A stretch of DNA of 23,563 bases from DASWHF01 sp036393295 (GTDB lineage: Bacteria > Pseudomonadota > Gammaproteobacteria > Acidiferrobacterales > UBA6901): assembly GCA_036393295.1 (NCBI GenBank), contig DASWHF010000110.1, positions 1 through 23,563 on the forward strand, read 5' to 3'. Positions 1 to 7,797 of the stretch are shown here, one piece after another. The notes below the pieces were generated by a model. It saw only the letters and a program-made list of their open reading frames with translations, had not been told where the DNA came from and did not search any database. The translations under genes and the position numbers were made by a program. Positions within the stretch are counted from its first letter, which is position 1. Every line of letters starts with the position of its first letter.

Positions 1-17
1 AGTTGAGGAGTGAAACA

Positions 18-763
<746 letters not shown>

Positions 764-767
<4 letters not shown>

Positions 768-2098
768 GCGCCGCCCCCGATCCGCGCGACTGGTACCGGC
801 GCGAGTTCACCGGGCGCGCGCCGCGCCTGGCCGGCGCCGGGATCGCCTGGCTGGCCGCGCGCCGCCACGACGCCCTGGAGCAGTTCCTGCGCCGCGGCCT
901 GCCGACCCGCAAGGACGAGGACTGGAAGTACACCGACGTCCTGCCGCTCGCGTCGCAGCGCTCGGCGCCCGCGCGCCGCGCCGCGATCGACCCCGCGGCG
1001 CTCGATGCCTTCGTCTTCGATGCCTGGCGCCTGGTGTTTGTCGACGGTCGCTTCGCGCAGGACCTGTCGCAGCTCGACGGGCTTCCGGATGGCGTGCGCG
1101 TGGCGAGCCTGGCGCAGACCCTGCGCGAGACGCCGCAGGCGCTCGAAGGCCGGCTCGGCCGTTACGTCGACGGCGCGCGCCACGGCTTCGCGGCGCTCAA
1201 TCTGGCGTTCGCCGAGGACGGCGCGGTCATCGACATCGCGCCCGGCATCGAGCTCGAACGGCCGATTCAATTGCTGTTCGTGGCGAGCGGCGCGGCCGGT
1301 GCCGACAGCATCCAGCACCTGCGCCAGGTGGTCGCGCTCGGCGCCGGCGCGCGCGCGTCGCTGATCGAAAGCATGGTGTCGCTCGCGCCGGGCGCCGGGC
1401 TCACCACCGGTGTGACCGAGATCGAGCTCGCCGCCGGCGCCGCGCTCGACCACTACCGCGTGGTGCAGATCGGCGACGACGCCGCGCGCGTCGACACCGC
1501 CCATGTCCAGCAGGACCGCGACAGCCGTTACGCCGCGCACGCCGTGACGCTGGGCGGCCGGCTGGTGCGCCACGAGCTCGATTGCGCGCTCGCGGGCGCG
1601 GGCGCGGAATGCGACTTCAACGGCCTGTACGTGATGGCCGGCCAGTCGCACATCGATACGCACACGCGCTTCGACCACCGGGTGCCGCACACCACCTCGC
1701 GCGCCTCGGCCAAGGGCGTGCTCGACGACGCCGCGCGCGGCGTGTTCAGCGGCCGGGTGGTGGTGCATCCGGACGCCCAGCGCAGCGACGCCGGGCAGAG
1801 CGTCCGCCACCTGCTGTTGTCGCCGCGCGCCGAGGCCGACAGCCGGCCGCAGCTCGAGATCTACGCCGACGACGTCAAGTGCGCGCACGGCGCCGCCACC
1901 GGCAGTCTCGATCCCGAGCAGCTGTTCTATCTGCGCAGCCGCGGCTTCGACGAGCCGCGCGCCCGCCAGCTGCTGGTGTACGCCTTCGCGGCCGACATGC
2001 TGGCGCGCGTGCCGCTCGCGCCCTTGCGCGAACGGCTGGCCGAGCAGCTCACCCGCCGGCTGCTGCCTGACGCGACCCGGGAGGCGCTGACGTCATGA
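764..2098 (+). CDS. sufD: SufD, Fe-S cluster assembly scaffold subunit
   Basis: SufD pairs with SufB in the SufBC2D scaffold. The 444-residue protein is the usual size. The first ~100 residues have the helical SufD N-terminal region (KDEDWKYTDVLPL near 46-58), and the rest is the SufBD beta-helix core. The conserved C-terminal block DDVKCAHGAATGSLD contains C373 and H375, the latter matching the functionally important His of E. coli SufD, followed by FYLRSRGF. The start is GTG at 764, overlapping the end of sufC; the stop overlaps the ATG of sufU by 4 bases (2095-2098). This spacing implies translational coupling. In many SUF operons a cysteine desulfurase (sufS) follows here; none is present. 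Confidence 0.95.
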
Positions 2099-2607
2099 AC
2101 ACCGACCTGCGTTCGCTCTACGAGCAAGTGGTCCTCGACCACAACCGCAAGCCGCGCAACTTCCAGCACCGTCCGGAAGGCGCGACACGACACGCGCACG
2201 GCTTCAACCCGGTATGCAATGACGAGTTCAGCGTGCGCCTCAAGGTCGAGGACGGCGTCATCCGGGACATCGGTTTCGACGGCGCCGGCTGTGCGATCTC
2301 GACCGCCTCCTGCTCGCTCATGACCGAGGCGGTGAAGGGCAGGCCGGTGGCCGAGGCCGAGCGGCTGTTCCGCGGCGTGCAGCGCCTGCTCACCGAGAAC
2401 GCCGCGGATCCCGATCTCGGCAAGCTCAAGATCCTCGCCGGCGTGTGCGACTACCCGATGCGCGTCAAATGTGCGACCCTGGCCTGGCATGTGCTGCACG
2501 CCGCGCTCGCCGGCAAGGACGAGACGGTGTCGACCGAGGACCAGGGCCCGCCGCCGCCCGCGGAGTGCGCCGTGCCGGAGGACGAGCCGGGGACACGCAA
2601 GCCATGA
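2095..2607 (+). CDS. sufU: SufU-type Fe-S assembly / sulfur transfer protein
   Basis: Member of the IscU/SufU fold, which accepts sulfur from a cysteine desulfurase. The putative zinc ligands are C41, D43, C66 and C126. The long C66-C126 spacing fits SufU (62 residues in B. subtilis SufU) rather than IscU (about 43), because SufU has an insertion before the last Cys. Recognisable blocks are DHNRKPRNF, GCAISTAS and RVKCATLAWHVL. Two departures are visible: the usual C-G-D around the first ligand reads C-N-D, and an extra Cys follows GCAISTAS. A charged Pro-rich tail of about 25 residues (after ETVSTEDQ) is probably disordered. The start overlaps the sufD stop, and the stop overlaps the sufT start. 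Confidence 0.88.
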   Translation: MNTDLRSLYEQVVLDHNRKPRNFQHRPEGATRHAHGFNPVCNDEFSVRLKVEDGVIRDIGFDGAGCAISTASCSLMTEAVKGRPVAEAERLFRGVQRLLTENAADPDLGKLKILAGVCDYPMRVKCATLAWHVLHAALAGKDETVSTEDQGPPPPAECAVPEDEPGTRKP

Positions 2608-2933
2608 ATGCCGCCGCGAACCTTTCCTACTGGGATCTCAAGCCGCGCATCATCGAGGCGCTGCGCACCATCACCGACCCCGAGATCCCGGTGAACATCC
2701 ACGATCTCGGCCTGGTGTACGCGCTCGAAATCTACGACGCCGGCCGGGTGCGTATCCTGATGACGCTCACCACGCCCGGCTGCCCGGCCGCCCAGGAATT
2801 CCCGGTGCAGGTCGCGCAGGTGGTGAAGCAGGTGCCGGGCGTGAGCGACTGCGAGGTGGAGATCGTCTGGGAGCCGCCGTGGACGCGCGAGCGCTTGTCG
2901 ACCGAGGATCAGTTGCGGCTGGGTTTGCTGTAG
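2604..2933 (+). CDS. sufT: SufT, DUF59/MIP18-family Fe-S maturation factor
   Basis: This 109-residue single-domain DUF59/MIP18 protein belongs to the group that helps Fe-S protein maturation and is often encoded last in SUF operons. The family hallmarks are DPEIPVNIHDLGLVY near residues 25-39, MTLTTPGCP near 53-61 with the conserved Cys, and the C-terminal EIVWEPPWT. A longer in-frame reading from 2445 exists but runs through sufU; ATG at 2604 overlaps the sufU stop by 4 bases, as at the other junctions of this operon. It ends the SUF operon: the next gene is 179 bases on, beyond an inverted repeat. Confidence 0.93.
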   Translation: MNAAANLSYWDLKPRIIEALRTITDPEIPVNIHDLGLVYALEIYDAGRVRILMTLTTPGCPAAQEFPVQVAQVVKQVPGVSDCEVEIVWEPPWTRERLSTEDQLRLGLL

Positions 2934-2943
2934 GCAAATATCG

Positions 2944-3062
2944 TCCGTCATGGCGAGGGCGCGGCAGCGCCCGCGGCAATCTCCGTGAGCATTCTGAGCC
3001 TGTGGTGAAACCCGTCCGGCATCGGGAGACTGCTTCGTCGCTGCGCTCCTCGCGATGACGGA
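2944..3062. repeat. Imperfect inverted repeat element between sufT and nuoI
   Basis: Left arm 2944-2984 begins TCCGTCATGGCGAGG. Right arm 3024-3062 reads CCTCGCGATGACGGA at its end. The two arms are imperfect reverse complements over about 39 bases, and the inner ends (CAATCTCC and GGGAGACTG) also match. A spacer of about 39 bases separates them. The sequence type CGTCATNGCGAGGAGCG...GCAATCTC is familiar as a dispersed palindromic repeat in many environmental bacterial genomes. It has no T-run, so a role as a simple terminator is not supported, although the folded RNA could still limit readthrough from the suf operon. Confidence 0.75.
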
Positions 3063-3112
3063 CTTGGTTGGCGGAGCCTTCGCGTTCCGCCGTGCACGGA
3101 TCGGAGGATACA

Positions 3113-3613
3113 ATGCCGACACTGCGTGAAAGCCTGCTCCGCTACGCCAACACCTTCCTGCTCACCGAGCTGTTGCGCGGCATGTCCGTGACCGGTCGCC
3201 GCCTGTTCAGCCCGAAGTTCACCGTTCAGTACCCGGAGGAAAAGACCCCGCAGTCGCCGCGCTTCCGCGGCCTGCACGCGCTGCGCCGCTACCCGAACGG
3301 CGAGGAGCGCTGCATCGCCTGCAAGCTGTGCGAGGCGGTGTGCCCGGCCTGCTGCATCACTATCGACGCCGAGGAGCGCGCCGACGGCACGCGCCGCACC
3401 ACCCGCTACGACATCGATCTGTTCAAGTGTGTGTGGTGCGGATTCTGCGAGGAGGCCTGCCCGGTGGACGCCGTGGTGCTCACGCGCATCTTCGAGTTCC
3501 ACCACGAGAGCCGCGACGAGCGGATCATCGACAAGGAGCGGCTCCTCGCGGTCGGCGACCGCGAAGAATGGCGGATCGCCGCCGATCGCGCGGCCGACGC
3601 CCGTTATCGCTGA
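3113..3613 (+). CDS. nuoI: NuoI-like NADH-quinone oxidoreductase subunit I (isolated gene)
   Basis: The product has 166 residues, full length for NuoI, the Complex I arm subunit carrying two [4Fe-4S] clusters (N6a, N6b). First cluster motif: C67, C70, C73, C77. Second: C106, C109, C112, C116. The blocks FRGLHALRRYPNGEERC, RRTTRYDIDLFKC and IIDKERLLAVGD are diagnostic. ATG at 3113 follows GGAGG at 3103-3107; an upstream in-frame start at 3068 would lie next to the repeat and is less likely. No other nuo gene is in the window. After C77 the sequence is P-A-C-C-I-T, adding two cysteines where NuoI proteins usually have non-Cys residues. It may be a second copy of nuoI, or a ferredoxin-like derivative. 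Confidence 0.88.
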   Translation: MPTLRESLLRYANTFLLTELLRGMSVTGRRLFSPKFTVQYPEEKTPQSPRFRGLHALRRYPNGEERCIACKLCEAVCPACCITIDAEERADGTRRTTRYDIDLFKCVWCGFCEEACPVDAVVLTRIFEFHHESRDERIIDKERLLAVGDREEWRIAADRAADARYR

Positions 3614-3641
3614 CCACCCTCCACCGAATGAACGACTTGCG

Positions 3642-3921
3642 ATGCGCACGAACTTGTCAGGCTTTGCGGCGTTGCTGACCTGATTGTCGCTGATCGCTGC
3701 GCCGGCGGCGATCGCGGCCGAGCCCGGTGCCGAACATGGGAAAGGCGCGGCCAGTGCGATTTTCGCCGGTCGCAACCGTGATCCGCCCGGCCGCGAAGTT
3801 CTACCCTGCCGAGGGCTATCATCCGGACTACTACCGGAAGAACCCTCTGCGCTACAAATTCTACCGCTACGGCTGCGGGCGCGATCAACGTCTGGAGGAG
3901 TTGTGGGGCGAGAGCCGCTGA
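3642..3921 (+). pseudogene. msrA: Decayed msrA (peptide methionine sulfoxide reductase A) remnant
   Basis: The C-terminal part, read in the frame of 3727-3921, contains FYPAEGYHPDYYRKNP and YKFYRYGCGRDQRLEELWG, which is the C-terminal region of the MsrA family. The N-terminal catalytic region with its GCFWC-type motif is absent. In another frame, from ATG 3642, a signal-peptide-like sequence begins (MRTNLSGFAALLT), hits TGA at 3681-3683, then continues LSLIAAPAAIAAEP. The arrangement suggests a once-exported MsrA that has lost its core by deletion, gained a stop in the signal peptide and changed frame. The family's usual H-Q-D is H-P-D here. Family assignment comes from recognised motifs only. 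Confidence 0.7.
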
Positions 3922-4029
3922 TGCACGGCGACCGGCAAGGTTTGTGGAGCGGTCGCGAGCCCGCCGGCTATTTCGGCAGTTGCTTTTCGCCCGCCTTCGC
4001 GCTGTGCCAGCGGTAGTGCCGACCGGGAG

Positions 4030-5205
4030 CTAGGGATTGACGCGACGGAAATGTTCCCGCATCGCCGCGCGCAGTGGGCCGAGGTCGACCTGGTAGAAGC
4101 CGAGACCGCCGCGCCGCAGCCAGAAGCTGTGGGTCGAGCCGTTGGCGAAGCTCGACCAATAGTCGGCGTATCGCGTAAAGTGCAGCGTCGGCAGGTCGGA
4201 CTCCTCCGGTGTCAGCGACAGGTCGGCGCCGAGCCGGTATTCATGGCGCCTGAGCCCCCCGGTATCGGTGAGCTGGTTGAACCGCAGCATGCCGGAGTAG
4301 AGTGCCCCGCCCAGCGCGGCGCCGGTGAGCAAAGCGACGATCGCCGCCTCGGGCCAGGGCACCTCCGCGCGACGCAGCAAGAGGGCGCCGAGCAGCGTGG
4401 CGGCCAGGCCGGCGCCGATCATCAGATGGTAGGGCGGATCTCCGGCGTAGGTCTCGGTGTACAGCAGGCCGTCGATGAAGGCATACGCGACCAGCGCGAA
4501 GAACGCGATCACGAAGGCGAGCGACCAGCGGTTGCGTTCGAGCGCGAAACCGCCGCCGGCCGCGGCATCTTTTCCCGGCAGCTTGGGGTTGGGCAGCGTA
4601 CCGAGGAAACGCATGATCGGGGTGTCCATGAGGCGCGCGTGAGCCGCGTCGGGATCGCGCCGGCGAAATGCCGGGCGCAGCGATGGGGTCGCCGCGCGCG
4701 CCGCCTCCGGCGAATCCACCCACAGATAGGGCAGCACGTGTCGCCGGCCGTTGAGGGTGTGCAGCACCAGTGCCGTGAGCTCCGGATTGGTCGCGCCGAA
4801 GCGGCGCTGCAGCTCGATGCGCCGCACCTGACCCCAGGACAGCGACCAGCCGGGCAGTAGGAACTGCAGCGACGCCGGCAGCGGTGAGCGGTAGGCGATG
4901 CTGTGCGCGCTGAGGATCAGGCGCTCGTTGCGGCGCGCGAACACGGTGTAGGGGATTTGCAGCAACAGGACCGCCAGCGTCAGCACAGCCATGACGGCGT
5001 CGAACGGCCGTTTCTCGACAGCCGCCCACAGCGCCGCAAGCAGCCTTCCGGCGGTCATCGGTTCCCCGCCGGACCCCACCGCCGCGACCAGGAGAAACAG
5101 CGCGAGCACCAGGACGAACATGGACACCAGGACCCACGGCAGCGGGTTGCTTCGGCTGCCGTGGTGCAGGCGGTTGTACAGCACGAGTTCTGTCGGGGGA
5201 TTCAT
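4030..5205 (-). CDS. Unrecognised multi-pass membrane protein
   Basis: I do not recognise the family of this 391-residue protein. Hydrophobic segments suggest five membrane helices: about residues 23-43, 69-88, 232-252, 262-281 and 287-307. The region between helices 2 and 3 (about 90-230) is soluble-looking and starts with a beta-rich stretch (ERLILSAHSIAYRSPLP, then WGQVRRIELQRRFGA) resembling membrane-associated PH-like (bPH-type) modules; that likeness is only an impression. The C-terminal ~80 residues are hydrophilic and rich in Trp and Tyr. ATG at 5203-5205 has no strong ribosome site. It begins 9 bases after the stop of the repaired upstream frame (5215), suggesting it is expressed with the Gly-rich secreted protein. 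Confidence 0.75.
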   Translation of the reverse strand: MNPPTELVLYNRLHHGSRSNPLPWVLVSMFVLVLALFLLVAAVGSGGEPMTAGRLLAALWAAVEKRPFDAVMAVLTLAVLLLQIPYTVFARRNERLILSAHSIAYRSPLPASLQFLLPGWSLSWGQVRRIELQRRFGATNPELTALVLHTLNGRRHVLPYLWVDSPEAARAATPSLRPAFRRRDPDAAHARLMDTPIMRFLGTLPNPKLPGKDAAAGGGFALERNRWSLAFVIAFFALVAYAFIDGLLYTETYAGDPPYHLMIGAGLAATLLGALLLRRAEVPWPEAAIVALLTGAALGGALYSGMLRFNQLTDTGGLRRHEYRLGADLSLTPEESDLPTLHFTRYADYWSSFANGSTHSFWLRRGGLGFYQVDLGPLRAAMREHFRRVNP

Positions 5206-5214
5206 CGGTGCGCG

Positions 5215-5640
5215 TTAGTCTGTGTTCATTATAGACAACCGATCCGGCAGTCCGCTGACGCGGTGCGACGCAAAAAACGGCGCCGGAGCAAGCTGCTCCG
5301 GCGCCTGACTGCGCTCCGTCGACCGCGTTCGGCTGCGGCCGCCGGGGCCGACGTTCATCTGATCGCGGCCGACTGGCGCGAAACCGCCGCCGCGCACCTC
5401 GCCGGGATTGACCGCCAGCCCGCCGGTGCCGACACGCGGCCCACCCGTCGTGCCGCCGCCATCGCCGCCGCGCGCGCCGGGACCGGCGGAACGCGACCCG
5501 CCCAGCAGGGTCGGTGTGCCGCCGCCGCCCGCGTCGTCGCGCGGCATGACGGTATTCTTGTTGTCGACTTTCTCGGGCTTCTCCTTGGTATCCTTGCCGG
5601 CGGCTTCCTTTTCCTGCGCGGGTTTCTCTTCCTTAAGGGT
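5215..5640 (-). pseudogene. Displaced C-terminal part of the Gly-rich secreted protein
   Basis: In the frame that ends at 5215 the minus strand reads TLKEEKPAQEKEAAGKD onward, a Lys/Glu-rich linker followed by a Gly-rich tail (GGLAVNPGEVRGGGFAPV) and a stop at 5215-5217. This composition continues the N-terminal portion naturally, whereas the annotated frame turns Arg-rich. Joining the frames needs one extra base near 5635-5646 and would give a protein of about 385 residues. The stop then falls 9 bases before the ATG of the membrane protein at 5205, normal operon spacing. The cause may be a real frameshift mutation or a one-base sequence error; no canonical slippery heptamer in the right phase was found. 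Confidence 0.6.
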
Positions 5641-6371
5641 TTGTCGCTGTTGGTATTGCCGCCGGTGTTCTTGTTGTCGTGATCGACTTTGCCGGTGTTG
5701 GTAATGCCGCCGGTGTTCGTATTACCGGTGAAACCACCGCGGTTGTCGTTCTTTTTGGCGTCGTCGGCGCCGCCGGCCGGCGCGCCCGCCGGCTGCGATA
5801 TCGGCTGCCCCGAGGCGTCGCGCACGAACGGGTCGCGCGGTGTGCCGCCACCGGTGCGGGCGCCGCCCGTGTGCGCGCCGCCGCCCGAGGCGCCACCGCC
5901 GGTATGCGCGCCGCGCGGCTCGAAGCCGGGCAGGTAGGGGATCGCGCCGCCGGTATGTGCGCCGCCGCCGCGGCTGCCGCCGGTATGCGCGCCGCCCGAG
6001 CCGTCCTGGCCGGAGGCGGACACGCCCGGCAGGCTGCCCGGCGCGCCGGCACCGGGGATGCCCGGCATGCCGTCGCCGCTGCGGCGCGCACCCTGGCCCG
6101 GGTTCGCGCCCTGGCCCGGTATCGCGCCCACGGCCTCGCGGCCCGGTCCGATTTCACGCAGTTGCTGCGCTTCGCGCAGGCTGTTCATCTTGCCGGCGCC
6201 GAGCTCGCCGGGCATGCCCGGAACCGCGCCGCCGGCCGGCAGCGTTCCCGGCGCCGTGGCCGGCGCGAGGCCCGCGGGCGTTGCGGATTTCATTTTGATC
6301 TCATCGGCATGGGCCGGCGCGGTCAGCGCCAGCAACGCGCCCAGCCCGAGCGCCTTGGTCGTATGCATCAT
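5355..6371 (-). CDS. Secreted Gly/Ala/Pro-rich repeat protein, frame-disrupted at its C-terminus
   Basis: As read, the product has 338 residues. Residues 1-22 are a clean signal peptide (AlaHisAla cleavage region before DEIKMKS). The mature part is low complexity: a Pro/Gly-rich section, then four copies of GAHTGG between about residues 125 and 170, then Asn/Thr/Gly repeats (NTNTGGITNTGK, KNTGGNTN). After about residue 242 the composition changes abruptly to Arg-rich, which is what an out-of-frame read of GC-rich DNA looks like; the proper continuation is in another frame (5215-5640). AAGGGGG precedes the double ATG at 6366-6371. I do not recognise the family; export to the periplasm or outside is inferred from the signal peptide. 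Confidence 0.6.
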   Translation of the reverse strand: MMHTTKALGLGALLALTAPAHADEIKMKSATPAGLAPATAPGTLPAGGAVPGMPGELGAGKMNSLREAQQLREIGPGREAVGAIPGQGANPGQGARRSGDGMPGIPGAGAPGSLPGVSASGQDGSGGAHTGGSRGGGAHTGGAIPYLPGFEPRGAHTGGGASGGGAHTGGARTGGGTPRDPFVRDASGQPISQPAGAPAGGADDAKKNDNRGGFTGNTNTGGITNTGKVDHDNKNTGGNTNSDKPLRKRNPRRKRKPPARIPRRSPRKSTTRIPSCRATTRAAAAHRPCWAGRVPPVPARAAAMAAARRVGRVSAPAGWRSIPARCAAAVSRQSAAIR

Positions 6372-6655
6372 GGAGACAGCCCCCTTGAGGACTTTTAGTT
6401 TTGGTGTCGGTCTTGCCGCCGATGCCGTTGCCGACGGAACCGGCCCGTCACGGGTGCGACAAGGCCCAATCCTTAAGTCGCGACCGGGCGCCGTCCGGTT
6501 CAGCGGCCATCACCCCGCCCGAATCGTGTCGGGAATCGGGCTGCGCCAAGTATAGCCGTCCTCCACCATCCGGCTTTCGGTGGGCGGACGGACGGCGCTG
6601 CCGGTATAATAAATAGTAGATCGCAGCGGACACCGTCCCACGGGGAGGACCAGGC
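6372..6655. other. Divergent intergenic region (284 bases)
   Basis: This region separates the minus-strand Gly-rich protein gene from the plus-strand dinB-like gene, so both promoters should be here. On the plus strand a perfect TATAAT is present near the dinB end. For the minus-strand gene I see an AAGGGGG ribosome site but no convincing -10/-35 pair. No RNA gene, repeat or additional reading frame is supported. Confidence 0.5.
6605..6610 (+). promoter_or_regulatory. Candidate -10 box of the dinB-like gene
   Basis: A perfect TATAAT sits at 6605-6610 in an AT-rich patch (GGTATAATAAATAG) within otherwise GC-rich sequence, 46 bases before the GTG start of the dinB-like gene. No good -35 hexamer is visible 16-18 bases upstream, so activity may depend on an activator. 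Confidence 0.45.
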
Positions 6656-7165
6656 GTGCATCCGGGCAGCTATTTTCGTTTGATGGCCGAGTACAATCGC
6701 TGGATGAACCGGAACCTGTACGCGGTATGCGCGCAGCTTCCCGATGCCAGGCGCAAGGCCGACCTCGGTGCGTTCTTCAAATCCGTACACGGCACCTTCA
6801 ACCATATCCTGTGGGCGGACCGCGCCTGGTTGCGGCGTTTCACCGACCGTCAGTTTCCAGTTACGCCCATCGGTCAGGAGTTGTTCGAGGACTTCGAGAC
6901 CTTGCGCGCCGAACGTGCGGCCCTGGACGACATCATCGTGGACTGGGCGGCGGGACTGGAGGACGATTGGCTGGGGCGGACATTGGAGTTCAAGAGCATG
7001 ATCGACGGCAAGACGCGGCGCGGGCCGAACTGGGTGTTCGTGGCGCAGATGTTCAATCACCAGACGCACCACCGCGGGCAGATCACGACCCTGATCAAGC
7101 AACTGGGCGTCGATCCCGGGGTCACGGACATCCCGTGGTTGCCCGGAGCGGTGGAGCTGTGCTGA
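6656..7165 (+). CDS. DinB-family putative metal-dependent protein
   Basis: This 169-residue protein has the DinB/YfiT-like four-helix fold signature. Candidate metal ligands are H50 (in FNHILWAD), H135 and H139 (in FNHQTHHRGQ), the usual three-His arrangement. The N-terminus YFRLMAEYNRWMN is typical of a proteobacterial subgroup. DinB-superfamily members include thiol S-transferases (with bacillithiol, mycothiol and others) and many uncharacterised proteins; no DNA polymerase is involved. GTG at 6656 has GGGGAGGA about 7 bases upstream and includes the conserved N-terminus, so I preferred it over ATG at 6683-6685. hemG starts 26 bases after the stop, so the two are probably cotranscribed. Confidence 0.85.
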   Translation: MHPGSYFRLMAEYNRWMNRNLYAVCAQLPDARRKADLGAFFKSVHGTFNHILWADRAWLRRFTDRQFPVTPIGQELFEDFETLRAERAALDDIIVDWAAGLEDDWLGRTLEFKSMIDGKTRRGPNWVFVAQMFNHQTHHRGQITTLIKQLGVDPGVTDIPWLPGAVELC

Positions 7166-7191
7166 CGATCGGATTGAACGGAGGTCCGGCG

Positions 7192-7797
7192 ATGGCGAAG
7201 ATCCTGATCCTGTACAGCACGACCGACGGACATACCCGCGAGATCGCGCGGCGCATCGCCGAGCAGATCGCGCAGGCCGGGCATGCGCCGACGCGGGTCG
7301 ACGTCCAGGACCCGCCGGCCGGTTTCACGCTCGCGGATTTCGACGCCGCGATCGTCGGCGCGTCCATACACATGGAAAAGCACCAGCGGCGGATGATCGC
7401 CTTCGTGCGCGAGCGGGCCGCCGAGCTGGCGCGCCTGCCCGGTGCGTTCTTCTCGGTGTGCATGACCGCCGCCGGCACCGGCGAGCGCGACCGTGCCCAC
7501 GCCCGGGCCTATATTGATCGCTTCGTCGCGCGGACCGGCTGGTTGCCGGCAAACACCGCAAGCTTCGCGGGCGCGGTGTTGTACACGCGTTACGGCTTTC
7601 TCAAGCGCCTGGTGATGCGCCAGATCATGAAGGCGCGCGGCCGCGACACCGACACCACGCGTGACTTCGTCTACACCGACTGGCAGCAGGTGGCCGACTT
7701 TACCGACCGGTTCCTCGCCGGCCTGGCCACCGGCAGCCACCCGCCGCGCGACCCGCGTCACGCCGATGTCGCGTCCGGCGCCAGCAGCCGACGCTGA
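7192..7797 (+). CDS. hemG: HemG-like menaquinone-dependent protoporphyrinogen IX dehydrogenase (flavodoxin fold)
   Basis: This 201-residue flavodoxin-like protein opens with KILILYSTTDGHTREIA, the FMN phosphate-binding loop in the HemG style (YSTxDGxT). IVGASIHMEKHQ, FFSVCMTAAG and the C-terminal TDWQQVADF also match HemG. HemG oxidises protoporphyrinogen IX to protoporphyrin IX in heme synthesis, passing electrons to quinone at the inner membrane. ATG at 7192 has GGAGG at 7180-7184. The protein is about 20 residues longer than E. coli HemG, the extra being a Pro/Arg-rich tail. The last 40 bases overlap, tail to tail, with the minus-strand MerB-like gene. It could instead be another flavodoxin-domain protein. 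Confidence 0.82.
   Translation: MAKILILYSTTDGHTREIARRIAEQIAQAGHAPTRVDVQDPPAGFTLADFDAAIVGASIHMEKHQRRMIAFVRERAAELARLPGAFFSVCMTAAGTGERDRAHARAYIDRFVARTGWLPANTASFAGAVLYTRYGFLKRLVMRQIMKARGRDTDTTRDFVYTDWQQVADFTDRFLAGLATGSHPPRDPRHADVASGASSRR

Noticed and set aside
5630..5650. Programmed -1 frameshift at AAACCCT in the Gly-rich protein gene
   Set aside because: The heptamer is not in the phase required for X-XXY-YYZ slippage from the upstream frame, and no clear downstream stimulator is seen.
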